Source: Cryptomeria japonica (lineage: Eukaryota > Streptophyta > Pinopsida > Cupressales > Cupressaceae). Taken from it: a stretch of 64,000 nucleotides of DNA. Location: positions 478,234,900-478,298,899 of the forward strand of contig NC_081406.1 of NCBI RefSeq assembly GCF_030272615.1, given 5' to 3'. The notes beneath the pieces are model-generated. The model was not told the DNA's origin. It was given only the letters and a program-made list of their open reading frames with translations, and ran no database searches. Below, piece after piece: positions 1-11,800 of the stretch; within the stretch, counting starts at the first letter, position 1; each line of letters starts with the position of its first letter. A program made the position numbers and the translations under genes.

Positions 1-30
1 CATCTAGATGTCCTGAAAGTAATTCAAGAT

Positions 31-810
31 TTGATGAGAGAGATAGAAGATCTTTTAAGACTAACTAACCCTAGATATCAGATCAAGTATAAGTATAGGA
101 AAAATAGAGATAAATCATGCTACATAGCGGATGAGGAAGGTGTGACTAATTCTGATGATGAACCGAGACAAGACTCAGCTAGTAGTTCCGGCAATAGAAA
201 GGAATGGGTGTTCTTGGCTATCAAGGAAAATGTTTCAGGACTGGAAGAGAATGTACCTAAAGAGAAGGCACTTGCTGCTAAAATTGAAGATAAGGATGAA
301 TGGGTAATTGATAGTGGATGTTCACATTATATGACTCGAGATAAAAGGAAGTTTTTATCTTTGCAAGAATTTGATGGCGGTGTGGATAGATTTGGAGATG
401 ACAAAGCATGTATGATCAAGGGAAAAGGAAATATATCATTGGATGTTAAGAAAAATAATGGTAATGTTTATTATTTTGAAGGTTTAAGGCATAATCTTTT
501 GAGTGTAGGACAATTGGTGGATAAGGGATTTAAATTACAATTCAAGGATGGAAAATGCAAAATCATTAATAGATCTAGTTTAGAGATTGCAACCGGTACA
601 CAAACAAAAGATAATATATTTTATTTGAATTCTGGTGAGAAGACATGTGTGATTGCAAAAATTGATGAGAGTTGGCTATGGCATAAAAGGATATGTCATG
701 TGAATTTTGATTGCATTGTAAAGATCGGTTCAACTAAGGTAGTTAGAGATATACCAAAGATTGTGAAGCCCTATAACCCTGTATGTAAAGAATGGCAAAT
801 GGGAAAATAG
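31..810 (+). pseudogene. Copia gag C-terminus, aspartic protease and gag-pre-integrase
   Basis: The open frame starts at a TTG; the first ATG is at 34. About 90 charged residues resemble a gag C-terminal linker. The aspartic protease active site reads WVIDSGCSHYMT, with the Asp-Ser-Gly codons at 310-318; DSGCS is the usual copia form. Near 670-710 the segment WLWHKRICHVNF matches the HHCC-type gag-pre-integrase domain. In the family the protease cleaves the polyprotein inside the particle. The frame ends at TAG 808-810, but homology continues in the same frame, so this is an internal stop. The gag zinc knuckle would lie upstream of the window. Confidence 0.88.
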
Positions 811-1563
811 GTCAGAACCTATTTTAAGAGTATACAAGATAAATCTAATGATGTTCTTGATCTTAATCATACTGATTTGTGTGGTCCTGCTAGAGTTAAA
901 TGTTTTTAAGGTGATAGATATTTTATGCTAATCATTGATGATTATTCTAGAATGATGTGGGTTACTTTTCTAAGGGAGAAATATGAGGCTTTTGAAAAGT
1001 TTAAAATCTTTAAAACTAAAGTTGAAACTGAGACAGGATTGAACATTAAATGTTGAAGGTCAGATCATGGTGGAGAGTTCACATCCAGTGAGTTTAACAA
1101 CTTTTGTGAGAAGCATGGCATAAGGAGATAATTTTCTGCTCCCCAGACACCTCAGCAGAATGGAGTAGTGGAAAGGAAGAACATAACTATCTTGGATGCT
1201 ACTAGAACAATGATGATGGAAGCTAATATACCTCATATCTACTAGAGAGAAGAAATGAGCATAGAAACTTATACATTCAATAGACTACATATCAAAGGAG
1301 AAACCGGTAAGACACCTTATGAATTATGGTTTTGCAATACACCTACAGTTAGGTATTTCAGAATCTTTGGTAGTAAATGTTATATCAAGAGAGATGATTT
1401 CATTGGAAAGTTTCATCCTAGATGTGATAAAGGAATATTTATTGGTTATTCTAATGAAAGCAAGGCATATAGATGTTATAACAAGAGATTGCAGAGAATT
1501 GTGGAGAGCACTAATGTCAATTTGGATGAGTTGAATAAAAGTCAAATTAGAGTTTATGAGTAA
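811..1563 (+). pseudogene. Copia integrase core, stop-riddled
   Basis: This continues the previous frame. The three catalytic acidic residues are visible: Asp in HTDLCGP near 871-888, Asp in RSDHGGEF near 1063-1083, and Glu in QQNGVVERKN near 1153-1179. The family inserts the cDNA into chromosomes. The C-terminal part (1255-1563) has GETGKTPYELWF and the IFIGYSNESKAYR segment that typically closes a copia integrase. In-frame stops at 808, 907, 1054, 1129 and 1243 break the domain. At 1243 a TAG sits where relatives have Trp. The copy cannot make integrase. Confidence 0.9.
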
Positions 1564-1572
1564 GAACCAGAA

Positions 1573-2787
1573 GTGGAAATGATTATAACTAAACCGGTAA
1601 CACCTTTACCAAAACAAAATGTTGAACCAGTTACTCTGGCAGTATCAGAAAATTCAACAGTAATTGAAGAACCGGGAAGAGGAATAGAGAATCAAAAGAC
1701 TCCTAGGTATGTAAGGATGAATCATTCAGAAGATCAGATTATTGGGGATAAAAACAATCGAGTGATGACAAGAAGGAGATTGGAAACTAATGAGGTATGT
1801 TTAATTTCTCAAGTTGAACCAGTATCAGTAATTGAAGCATGTAAAGATGAATGTTGGATTAAAGCTATGGAAGAAGAATTAGATTAGATAGAGAAGAATA
1901 ACACATGGATTTTAGATCCCTGACCTAAAAATAAGAATGTTATTGGAACTAAATGGGTTTTTAGGAATAAATTAAATGAAGATGGACAAGTTGTAAGGAA
2001 TAAAGCTAGATTGGTTTGTAAAGGATATTCTCATAAGGAAGGAATTGATTATGGTGAAATTTTTGCACCTGTAGCTAGGATTGAAGTTGTAAGATTATTT
2101 CTTGTCTATGTTGCACATAAAAACTACAAGGTTTATCAGATGGATGTTAAGTGTACCTTTTTAAATAGGGATCTTGATGATGAAGTTTATATTGAGCAAC
2201 CTGATGGTTTTTTATTTTCAGATGATAAAAACATGGTTTGCAGGTTAAAGAAAGCTTTATATGGATTGAAACATGCATGTAGAGCTTGGTATGCAAGGTT
2301 AGATAAATATCTTTTGAAGCTTGGTTTCACTAAAGGTAATGCTGATAATAATCTATATTATAAATACATTGATGATGATATACTCGTTATTGAAGTTTTT
2401 GTTGATGACATTATTTTTGGAGGTGAAGATAAGTTGTGCATGGAATTTTCTAAGAATATGGAGAAAGAATCTGAAATGTCTATGATTGTGGAAATGAAAT
2501 TTTTCTTAGGTCTGCAGATTACTCAGACTGATAAAGGTATTTTCATTTGTCAAACTAAGTATGCTAGTGAATTGTTGAGAAAATTGGTATGGTAGACTCT
2601 AAACCGATGAGTACTCCTATGGTTATAAATGAGAAATTGACAAGGAAAGATGAATCTTCACTGGTAAATCCTACAAGATACAAGTCTATGATTGAAGGTC
2701 TGCTATATTTGACTCAAACTAGGCCTGATATAATGTGCTTACATTGCATCAAGATATCAAAGTGATCTTAGAGAAAATCATGAGAGT
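1573..2787 (+). pseudogene. Copia reverse transcriptase (RVT_2 type)
   Basis: The fingers and palm of a copia reverse transcriptase are readable. [10 protein letters not shown] (about 1940) and [15 protein letters not shown] lead into [14 protein letters not shown], which holds the first catalytic Asp. The active site reads FVDDIIFGG at about 2398-2424. [15 protein letters not shown] is the copia signature near 2250. Stops occur at 1885 (TAG) and 1921 (TGA). Two frameshifts that compensate each other, near 2583 and 2737, put the segment [12 protein letters not shown] in another frame before the original frame resumes. The first part (1573-1887) is the variable linker between integrase and reverse transcriptase. 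Confidence 0.92.
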
Positions 2788-3339
2788 GTGGTGAAAAGAA
2801 TTTTTAGATACTTGCAAGGTACATCTGAATATGGTTTATGGTACCCTAAGGATGATGACTTTACTTTATGTGCATATACAAACGCAGATTGTGTAGGTGA
2901 TGTTGATGACCGGAAAAGTACTTCTAGTGGATCTTTCTTTCTTAGGAAGAAGTTGGTTTCATGGATCAACAAGAAACAATCGTGTACTTCTTTATCTACT
3001 GTTGAAGTTGAATATGTTGTTGTTGCTACTAACTGTACACAAGTTCTATGGATGAAGAAAATGTTGAAGGATATTAAAGTGCATTGGATTGGATCAATAG
3101 TTAATCACTATGATAACTCTGCTACTATAGACATATCAAAGAATTTGGTATTTCACTCTAAGACAAAGCACATATCTATCAAGTATAACTTTTTGAAGGA
3201 GAAGGTGGAAGAAAATGAGGTTAGACTGGTTTATGTGAACACTAAAGAGCAGATTGCAGATATTTTCACCAAACCTTTGCCTAAAGAATCATTTGAGTAC
3301 CTCAAAGACAAATTAGGGTTTTATGCCCCTCCGACATAG
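2788..3339 (+). pseudogene. Copia RNase H domain
   Basis: This 183-codon frame contains the copia RNase H pattern: LCAYTNADCVGDVDDRKS (first Asp), a central SLSTVEVEYVVVA with the second acidic residue, and HYDNSATIDISKN with the third. It ends with the widely conserved VNTKEQIADIFTKPLPK motif just before the polyprotein stop at 3337. The enzyme removes the RNA strand during reverse transcription. This part is uninterrupted, but the upstream domains are broken, so I treat it as part of a dead polyprotein. Confidence 0.9.
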
Positions 3340-3678
3340 AACTCAGTGGTTTTTGTTTTTTATTTGATTCAGTGGTTTATGCCCCTCCGGCAGAGAATTA
3401 TTCATTTTGGATTGATGTGGGGATGCTACTGCTAAGGGGGAGTAGTTAGCCTTGTGATTCAATGGTTTTTGTTTTTGATTTGATAGTTTTCTTAGATTTC
3501 TAGCATTGATGTCAAAGGGGGAGATATATTCATGTGAAAAACCTAAGGGATATATACATCAAGGGGAGTATATTACAGAACTTCATTGCCATATTCTTTG
3601 TGGGAGATTTGTTTGGCATTTTTTGGCACTTAGATGTTTTTCACATATAGTGTTGGCATCAATGCCAAAGGGGGAAAT
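3340..3678 (+). promoter_or_regulatory. Copia 3' untranslated region with three polypurine tracts
   Basis: AAGGGGGAG-like tracts occur at 3434-3442, 3513-3523 and 3665-3677. The last directly precedes the LTR start at 3679 and is therefore the likely primer for plus-strand DNA synthesis. Each tract sits in a similar setting (…GATGTCAAAGGGGGAG, …AATGCCAAAGGGGGAA). No ORF is credible here. Confidence 0.75.
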
Positions 3679-3905
3679 TGTTGGCCATTTGGAGGAATTG
3701 ATTGTGTTGCATTGATGTTTAGTCATTCATGTCAACAATAGCTATTTTGGCCACTTTACTGGTATCCTTCTGGTCCCAGTAGGTAGTTTGGTTTCTGTTT
3801 GGATTAGATCATGATGATCTGGTATGCTTTGGTATGTTTGGGTTATGGAATTGGCTTATTCATGTTACTCAAATTCATGTTCAGTCAGGTGGTTTTGATC
3901 TAGTG
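3679..3905 (+). repeat. Copia 3' LTR, first ~227 bp only
   Basis: The LTR starts TGTTGGCC immediately after the polypurine tract. The other copia-like LTRs in this window start TGTTGGCATT. After about 3905 the sequence matches the gypsy LTR seen at 25925, so this LTR is truncated. No second copy is in the window. Confidence 0.7.
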
Positions 3906-3938
3906 ATAGATCTCATAACCTAACATTACATAATGAAT
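3906..3938 (-). repeat. Left tip of a gypsy LTR, split from 12056 by a LINE
   Basis: The segment from ATAGATCTCATAACC to the target duplication matches 25922-25957. The match continues at 12056 on the far side of the LINE. This shows one LTR broken by the LINE. The exact left end is uncertain because the two copies diverge to the left of ATAGATC. Confidence 0.7.
3922..3938. repeat. Target-site duplication of LINE 1, left copy
   Basis: AACATTACATAATGAAT here is repeated at the other end of the LINE (12041-12055, plus two A residues shared with the tail). A long duplication of 15-17 bp is typical of L1-type target-primed insertion. Confidence 0.9.
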
Positions 3939-4434
3939 GGAGATGGTAGGAGGACTAGGTAGCGGAGATGGCAGCATTTTGTAGAAGGATGGAGGGGAAA
4001 ATGGTAATGGATATGGTAGGAATGATCCAAGACAGACTGGTGGTTTTCCACTCTATACTAGATCTATCATGGTAACTAGAATGGTATGCCCTTCCACAGG
4101 GCCTCGTGACCTTTAGGTGGACCCAGGTAAGGAGTTGACTTTTGATAATGGGATTCCCACATTTTAGGGGGATTTGTGTGCTGTTGGGAGATCTGACAAC
4201 AATGTTTAAGAAGGTTCTATTTTGGGGCCCCGTGGCGGTGTTGTGGACTCAGGAAGGAATGTGAAAAATTCAAATTTGAGTTTGGGCGGGAAAAATGTGG
4301 GGGAGTCATTTACCTTGGGTTTCACTCTTTGGAATCAAAACCAATGGTAAATCATCCTTTCCCCTTGTTATGGTTTTCTCAGAGAGTGGTCAGGCAGTGT
4401 TGCAATAGCCATTCCAGACCCGATTATTGATCAT

Positions 4435-5612
4435 AATATTTCTCTGATAGCTTTGTCTCTGGTTGGAAATTTTATGGGTCCTAGGCCTAATATAGAAATA
4501 GTCGGAGAATTTGTGAAGAAGAAATGGCGTTTGAAAGGGAAAGTGGAGGTTGCTATGTTGCCTAAAAAGGTTTTTTCTCATTTTCCTTCTTGTGTGAAGA
4601 GGATATTGTTGTTGTTCATTGTGGAGGGCCTTGGGTCATTGGAAAATCATCATTGGATCTAAAGAAATGGACACTGAATGGTAGATTCTGGTAACTTCTT
4701 TGAAACAGTTCTTGTTTGGTTTAGGCTACCTGGGATCCCAATAGAGTTTCGGAATGAAGATGTTTTAAGAGGTATTGCTAGTTCTTTTAGGGAGCTATTA
4801 TCGATAGATCAAATGACTACTGCTAGGGAGAGATTGGTCTTTGCCAGGATCTATGTAAGTATTATTCACTCCACTGCTCTCCCTTCTTCAATTGAGATTC
4901 TCTCAAAGTTAGGGAAATGAATCAACCGATTGAATTTAAAACCCTTCCTTTTGTTTGTTTTAAATGCAAATAGTTGGGCCATTGAGCAAAAAACTGCCCA
5001 GTCAATGATAAGAAATCTAAAGGAATGGGAAAAAAAGTATGGCAGGCTAAAAGGGATCCTCTAGAAGGAGTGAAATCTAATGAGATTCATGCCAACAATG
5101 GCCTAAGGGAAGATCACCATGAAATCATTGAGGGTGATGGTCTCCTAAAGAAGTCAAATAGGGAAGTTGTGCAAGAAGAAATAGAACTAAAGGTGATGCT
5201 AGAAAATAAAGGTGAAGAGAATAATAGAGCGCAAGATCAAATGGAAGTAAATAGACTTGGTGTTGATTGTAAAAAGGACAATAAAGATGAGATCTATATC
5301 AAGGAAATCTTTGAATCTCCCATTTAGAATCAGGAGAAAGTTGTCAATATCCAATTTGAGAATATCTCAAATGATTCAGTAAGTTGTGTTAAATCTGCAT
5401 TCCTGAATGTTGAGATGGATTGCATGGGAAATGGATCCCAACCCAATTCCAAGATGAAAGGCTATAGCTTAACTTTGGAAAAGGGTACAAATGGCCCCAA
5501 GTCAATAGAGAAAAACTATGATTCGGGTAAGGAGACCTTGAGTATAGAAGAAACATATTTTGAGGATGACATTGGGTACACTATAGTCACCAGGAAGAGG
5601 AGTACTAAGAAA
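4435..5612 (+). pseudogene. LINE ORF1: DUF4283-like RNA-binding domain and CCHC knuckle
   Basis: At 4440-4917 the pattern resembles plant L1 ORF1 DUF4283: LVGNFMGPRPNIEIV, then a conserved VWFRLPGIPIEFRNEDVL and ARERLVFARIYV. After a frameshift near 4915 a zinc knuckle reads CFKCK-x-LGH-x-AKNCP at 4956-5000, with a TAG and a TGA at the two x positions. The rest (5025-5612) is a charged linker in two frames, ending TIVTRKRSTKK. The family protein coats LINE RNA. The 5' stretch 3939-4434 shows only fragments in changing frames. The protein cannot be made intact. Confidence 0.82.
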
Positions 5613-5792
5613 TAATATGCCTGGGATGTCTACTAGGAACAGAGTTAGGACTGATGTGGGGATGAGAGGAAGTGTTGCGAGGAAAAGGAAATTCTCAAGA
5701 TGGCATAGAGAGTAGGATAGTAGCCAAGATATTGCCAATGGGATACAACGATCTATCCCTGAGATTTGTAAGAATTTAACCCCTTCCAAGCA

Positions 5793-7044
5793 ATGAAGAT
5801 AATGTCATGGCATATGCATGGGCTAAATAACTCTCATAAACAAAAAAAATTGAGTAACTTTGTCAGAGATCACAGGCCGGATATTATTTTAGTCCAAGAA
5901 TCTAAAATGCCTAAGGAAAGAGTTGAGAAATTGAAGTTCTTCACCAATTATGGGGTTCATGTTAATAGTTCTAAAGGTGCTTCCCGAGGAATTGCTTTTT
6001 TCTGGAATCTAAATTTTATAACTGTTTCAAAGGTTTGGGAACATTCTAATCATGTGGCCACAAAATTTTATCATGTTAGAGATAATTTCAAATGGATCCT
6101 CTCTAACATTTATGCCTCAAATAGTAAGTCTGCAAGAAGAAAAATTTGGAAGTCCCTTGCTGACTTTAGAGCCAAATTTTTGAATGATTCTTGGTAGGTC
6201 ATAGGTGATTTCAATACTTTGATCAAATATTTTGAGAAATTTGGAGAATCCCAAGTGCAGTTGGATAGTAAGTTGGATTTAATTGAGTATAAATAATCAT
6301 GGGTTGATTGATATGGATCTTAAAGGAGATTTCTTCACCTGGACTAACAAAAGAGCTGGTAATAATCTTATTCAGGTTAGACTTGATCGGGCTTTGGTTC
6401 CAAATGTTTGGGTTTGTAATTACTTGTGTTCTCTATATGCTCTATCTAGAATTGGCTCTGATCATTACCCTATAAGTTATTTTGTTGAATCAGTGTTTAG
6501 GAAAAGGAAATTTCCCTTTAGGTTTGAAAAAATGTGGCTTTCACATCCCTTTCTTTATGATAATATCAAGAAGTGGTGGAATATTAGTATCAATGGTTCT
6601 ACCATGTTTAGAGTGGCAAAGAAGTTTGTGGAGGTTAAGAGTAATATCAGAAAGTGGAATAAGGAGTCCTTTGGGAATATTTTTGTTAACAAGGCTACTA
6701 TCCAATTGGATTTGAAGGAAATTAAAGACAAAATTCAAGTGAAAGGCTATCTGGATGACCACCTAGCAAGAGAAAATGAGATTCTGTCAAAATTACATGA
6801 TATTAATTCAAAGGAAGAGGAGTTTTGGAAGCAGAGGTTGACAGCTACTTGGCTAGTTGCTGGTGACAGGAATATGAAATTCTTCCACCTCTCAACCATG
6901 AAACACGAGGCCTCTAATAGGATCAACCATATTATCAGGGATGGCATTTTGTTTGATTTTGAGGCTAATATCAGTTGTGAGGCGGTTTGCTATTTTAGTG
7001 GACTCTTATCAGATGACATGAGGTTAAGACCAGAGGCTCAATAG
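5793..7044 (+). pseudogene. LINE ORF2 endonuclease (EEP/APE type) and linker
   Basis: MKIMSWHMHGLN opens the ORF. Relatives have SWNxRGLN, so the first catalytic Asn is changed to His here. PDIILVQESKM holds the catalytic Glu. After TAG 6195, GDFNTLIKYF carries the Asp/Asn pair, and the frame moves before 6283. FFTWTNKRAGN and RIGSDHYPISYF supply the last motif, with the catalytic SDH. 6480-7044 is the linker to the reverse transcriptase (FWKQRLTATWLVAGDRNMKF). The family enzyme nicks the target DNA. The stop, frameshift and the Asn-to-His change make this copy inactive. Confidence 0.88.
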
Positions 7045-8930
7045 TGTCTTATTGATGCTATTTTAAATATTCTTAATGACGAGCATAAAAAAAATTTATC
7101 GGCTATCCCTTCTAGCCAAGAGATCAAAATAGTTATTTTTTCCTTTGAAGGCTATAAGACCCCTAGCCCTGATGGTTTTCCTATTTTTTTTCTTTCACAC
7201 CTTTTGGGATATTGTTGCTGAATATATTTGTAATGCAATGACAAGGTTTTTTGGATCTAGAAGGATCCTTAAATAAATTAACTCAACTTTCATTGTTCTT
7301 ATCCCAAAAAGTCTTGGAGTTGATTCTTTTGATGCTTTTCAGCCCATCAGTCTTTGTAATGCTTTTTACAAGATCATATCCAAACTATGCACATCTAGAT
7401 TGTTGATTGTGCTTCCTCTTCTCATCTCTTCTCAGCATACTAGATTTTTCTTGAGGAGACAAATCCTAGATTTGATAGTTGCAGTGCATGAAAATATTCA
7501 TTCTCTAGTTGAGTCTAAGAGACAGGGATTTTTTATTAAGCCAGATCTGTCAAAACCCTATGATAGGATGGATTGGGATTTTCTTCTTAAGATTTTTGAG
7601 GCTTTTGGCTTTGGAAAGAATTTTAGGGAGCTTATTTGGCAGCTTATTTCTACAACTAATACCTCTATTTTAATCAATGGATCGTCTTCTCATTTCTTCA
7701 AGTCTTCTAGGGGTATAAGACAGGAGGACCCCATTTCCCCTATCCTTTTCACTATTATGAAAGAAAGCATTGGAAGGTATCTATAGAAGATAGTTAGAGA
7801 GGGAAGCCTAAAGGGCCTCCGCCATTCCTCTGATTCTACTATCTTCTCTCATCAATAATTTGTTGATGACACCATTTTGATGGGAACTTCTGCTATTAGA
7901 GAGGCTATAACTTTTTTAAAAGTCCTTGTTACCTATGAAGAAGCTTTAGGATAGTTTATAAATAGAGGTAAATGTTTTGTATTCTTTCTCCACACTCCTA
8001 TTGAAAGGCAGAATAAAATTCCAAATTTATTGGGGTGTTCTATCGGTACTTCCCTTCTAATTATTTGGGGCTTCCTTTGGGATGCTCACTGCCAGATTCT
8101 TTTTGGGTCTCCCTGGTTGAGAGATTCAACAAAAAACTTGCTGGTTGGAAAGGCAACATCCTCAGTCAAGATGGAAAAATTTAATTGTTGAAGGCTACCT
8201 TGAAAAACCTTCTAGTTTATGCCCTGAGTCTTTTTAGAATTCTTGCTAAATTTGGAGACACCATTGATAGTATTCAGAAGAGATTCTTATGGTCAGGAGT
8301 TCAAGAAAAAAAGAGAATTTTCCTGATTGCTTGGAATGAGGTGTGTAAGCCTAAGAAATTAGAAGGGCTTGGTTTGAGGGGTATTAGATCTTTTAATGAG
8401 GTGCTTTTGGCAAAGAAGGTGTGAAGAATTTACTCTAAGAGAATGGAATGAAACTCAATATTACATAATAAATACTTATGCCAAATTACCTCATTTAAAT
8501 AGTTCATTACTTCTGAATGTTTACCTCGAGGATCCTGTCTTTGGAATAGTATTATTAAGGCTAGAAATTTTACTGCTAAAGGTATTGGTTGGAAATTGGG
8601 TAATGGGTCGACCATCCTTTTCTATGAGGATAATTGGATTGGTAAGGAGCCCCTAGTCCTTAACTCCGCATTCAATCCCTTTAAGGAAGAATGTATTAGA
8701 ATATTTGGTCATCTGGTTGAAGATTATTGGAGGAATGGTAGCTAGTTCAATTTTCTTTAGGTTAGACTAGAGTTACTCCCTTTAAAATAATTTCTTATTT
8801 CGGCCTTTGTGGTTCAATCAGAGGATATGATGGTGTGGAAGGCTGACCCTTCTGGTAAGTATTCAGCTTCTTCTACTTTTGCTATGATGTTTCAGGATCA
8901 GAATTCTTCTAGCCCTGTCTGGGCTAAAGC
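7045..8930 (+). pseudogene. LINE ORF2 reverse transcriptase (RVT_1), several frames
   Basis: Reverse transcriptase blocks appear in order but in different frames. KTPSPDGF is near 7160. FIVLIPKS and FQPISLCNAFYKIISK lie around 7290-7390. IKPDLSKPYDRMDWDFL is near 7540 and carries the first Asp. SRGIRQEDPISPILF is near 7710. The active site is FVDD at 7859-7870, followed by TILMG. The thumb is at 8185-8424 (LVYALSLFRILAKF…KRFLWSG). 8430-8930 is a poorly conserved connector with short mixed frames. The family copies LINE RNA at the nick. Confidence 0.88.
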
Positions 8931-9990
8931 TTAGATTAGAAACCTTATTCCAAAGGTCAATATTTTTTTTATGGATTCTCCTCCAAAACAATATTCTGAC
9001 TACAGATAATTTTTGTAAGAGAGGATTTCAAATGCCCAATATTTGTATTCTCTGTATGGCTAATGCAGAATTTGTTCCTCACCTCTTCATTTTGTGCCCC
9101 TTTGCTTAAGAAATCTGGGGAAGAATGCTTCTACTTTGGGATCTCAGTTGGGTATTCCCTTTTTCTATGTCGGACATACTCAGCCAATGGAGGACTCCAA
9201 GAAATAAACAAGTTATCAATAGGCTTTGGTCCTACCCTCCTCCGCATCTTGTCTAGGGTATATGGAAAGAGAGGAACAACAAAATTTTCAGAGATGTTGC
9301 CTTATCTGCTGAGATTTTCTTTCAAAAAATTTAGAGGGTTATTAAGGAAAATTTTAATTATCTTAATGGTGCCAATCTTAGACAAGAGACTCAAAGTTGT
9401 TTAGATTGTGATTATAAGGTGGCAAAGGCATGGCAAATTTAAATGGACATCTCTAGAGTTTTCAAGCTGAGAAGAAAACCCCATGTTGGGACTTATTGGC
9501 TTGGTCCTCCTATGCAATGGTTCAAAATTAATTTTGATGGGGCAACGAAGGGTAATCTGGGTCTTGTTGGGTGTGGGGGACTGATAAGGGATAGTAATGG
9601 TGTTTGTATCTCAGCTATGACACTCCCCTTGGGTACCTAGACCAACCACAATTCTGAAGCCATTGGAGCCTACCAGGCACTCTTGATTACTAAACAGATG
9701 GATTTTTCTAAGATTTGGATTGAAGGGGATTCTAAAAATGTTATGCAATGCCTTAAAAAATTCTCTAGTCCCTCTTGGAACATTGCAAACTAGATAAATA
9801 TTTCACTTTCAATTATGCAACCCTTTGAATAGTTTTATATATCTCACAGTTATAGAGAAAACAACAAGGTGGCTGACTATTTTGCCAACATAGGTGTGAA
9901 GTCCAATGAAAATTTAAGGTGGAGAAAAGGGGATAAATTGAATGATGATGTGAGGAGGTAAATATGGCTGGATAACCTCACCAGTTGTGA
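8931..9990 (+). pseudogene. LINE ORF2 zinc-binding (zf-RVT) and RNase H domains
   Basis: The zf-RVT region at about 8935-9105 reads KVNIFF…CKRGFQMPNICILC, then ANAEFVPHLFILCPFA, giving the C-x2-C…H…C pattern. The RNase H is at 9515-9890. INFDGATKGNLG has the first Asp, NHNSEAIGAYQAL the Glu, WIEGDSKNVM the second Asp, and YRENNKVADYFA the last. Plant L1 elements commonly carry this RNase H at the ORF2 C-terminus. TAG stops interrupt it at about 9638, 9793 and 9830. The stop of ORF2 falls shortly before 10000. Confidence 0.85.
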
Positions 9991-10239
9991 AGCTAAATTA
10001 TAATGATGTTTAAAATAATTATTAAATCGCCCTTGAGATTTTTTATTATTAGAAGTAATGGTGTGTGTTGTGCAAAGGAAACATCATGGGAAGTCATAAT
10101 TTATTTCTATTCTAGTGCCTTCTTCCCGAACGTTTTCTGGGTTAGATTGGGATCAAAATACATTTCCTATTCCTGGTCGAATAATTGCAGTGGTTGGATA
10201 ATTTGTACACTATTTTTGGGGTATAGGCATTGTGGTAAA

Positions 10240-11800
10240 ATGGGGGGATATTTGAAGAGGGTGGAGCACATGGATTGCACTATTCCAAAAAACAATCAAA
10301 GTATTTGGAGGATATTGGAGAAAGGCAGCTTTACCATATACATTGAGAAGTTGCATGGGTTGAAAGCCAAGGTGACAAAGGACTTCGTCAAAAGTTACAA
10401 TAAGGGCTCTGTCAAACTATTTGGTAGAGACATTGCCATCAATGAACCTCATTATTGAGGTTACTGATCTTTCCAAAGATGGAGCTAAATTCTATAAAGA
10501 CGGGAAATTATTTGAGAAGGCAAATAAGCTCTTCCCCAAGCAGGAGAAGGAGAAGAGAAACCTAGTGAGAGATGGTACTACTAGTTACAATACTTAAAAG
10601 ATAAATTACATCTAGAGAGTTGTCCTGAAGGTGATTCTGGATTATGTGACTCTTGATGGGAGGTATACCCATGCCTTTTCCTACCATTTCACTCACAACC
10701 ATTTTTGGCATATGCTGATATTTTCTTTTCCCTTTTTTCTTATAAGCTCCTTAAATGCTAGCATTTCTGAACATATAAAGGATCCTATGAAAAACCTTGT
10801 TCTGCATGAAGGTTTCATCCTTCTTATTTCTAATCATGTGAAAGCTATGCCTCTTTTAACTGCCTCCATCCATGAGGTTAATTCTGAGATAGAGGATTCT
10901 CAGTCTTTGGAGGATGATTTCAACTCTAAGTCTGGGGATGAGGAATTCATTCCCTCTTCGGCTAAAAATAAAGGGAAAGCTAGTGTTGTTAAAAGCCCTA
11001 AATCTAAAAACCCTCACAACTCTTGCTCCCTCCTGCTAATGTTGGTGCTTTGGCAGATAGCCTATGCAACTAGGGTAAAATCCCTTCCCCCTCTACTTCT
11101 AGCGACTCTCGTCCTCCTCAAAAATTTGAGAAACTTTAGCCCTTCCCGAGCTCTCTTGAAACCACTTCATAGTTGCTATGCTCTGAGAAGGACTGTGTTA
11201 CTCATCTTCTTGATCTTTCTAGAGATGGGGCTTTTGGATACCTTTAAAATTTTCAAATGGGTTTTCCATGAGATAAAAGAGATTCAGCTTAAACAAAGAG
11301 CTGATAGCAATAACTTGGAAATTGTTATAGATAAGGCCAAGTAGATGGATAAAGGGTAGGTGTTGGATGAGGTTTCCCCTAGGTCTAAGAAGAAGATGGC
11401 CTCTATCATTGAATGTCTCAAAACCATGATGGAGGCTTTTGATAATGTCAAGAGAGGCTATGAAGCCAGGATGGGTTCTGGAAAATGAAAATGCCAAAAT
11501 TAAGGAATTCATCAAGAATGTTGTTAAGACTAGCCATGTGGTGCTTGGTTCCATTTTGGAGAGCTTTAAAAATATGATTAGTAGCTTTGAAGAGAAATTT
11601 CACGTGAAGAATGTGGTGGATCTAGAAACTAATGTTCAACAAGATACTTCTTCAGGACAACAAAAGGACCAGAGGTACGCTGAAGAGAAAGGCAGTTGGA
11701 CCTCCTCCTAATTTTGAGAAGCTCAAGAAGATCACTGACACTATGACCGAGATTGAGAAAGAGATGGAACAGACCATTAAATTGATAGATTAGGGTTCGT
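10240..11800 (+). pseudogene. LINE ORF3, unrecognised protein downstream of RNase H
   Basis: The region reads through several frames. KDFVKSYNKGSVKLFGRDIA (about 10380) leads to VTDLSKDGAKFYKDGKLFEK, then LDYVTLDGRYTHAFSYHF (from about 10637) and FPFFLISSLNASISEHIKD. A charged tail follows, with SGDEEFIPSSAKNKGKAS. The same order recurs in the second LINE (47993-49650): SSWEDRRVTVGGISFKINGE, LSMEGRKWKK, NYFTLEGRYDIFYYYHL, LFFLLHSMDANVKD. Two copies in the same place relative to ORF2 argue that this is part of the element and not flanking DNA. Function is unknown; the tail looks coiled-coil-like. Confidence 0.6.

Larger units (their letters stand above)
1..3905 (+). mobile_element. Ty1/copia LTR retrotransposon, 3' portion, decayed
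   Basis: The domain order protease, gag-pre-integrase, integrase, reverse transcriptase, RNase H, polypurine tract, LTR start is the Ty1/copia order. The upstream gag and 5' LTR lie outside the window. Nearly everything reads in one frame from 31 to 3339, apart from a shifted segment at about 2583-2737 and several stops, so this copy is dead but recognisable. The 3' LTR begins at 3679 and is lost after about 3905, where gypsy LTR sequence starts. The region before the LTR carries three AAGGGGGAG-like tracts, as in elements A, B and C further along. That makes this type of element a plausible autonomous partner for them (inference). Confidence 0.93.
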
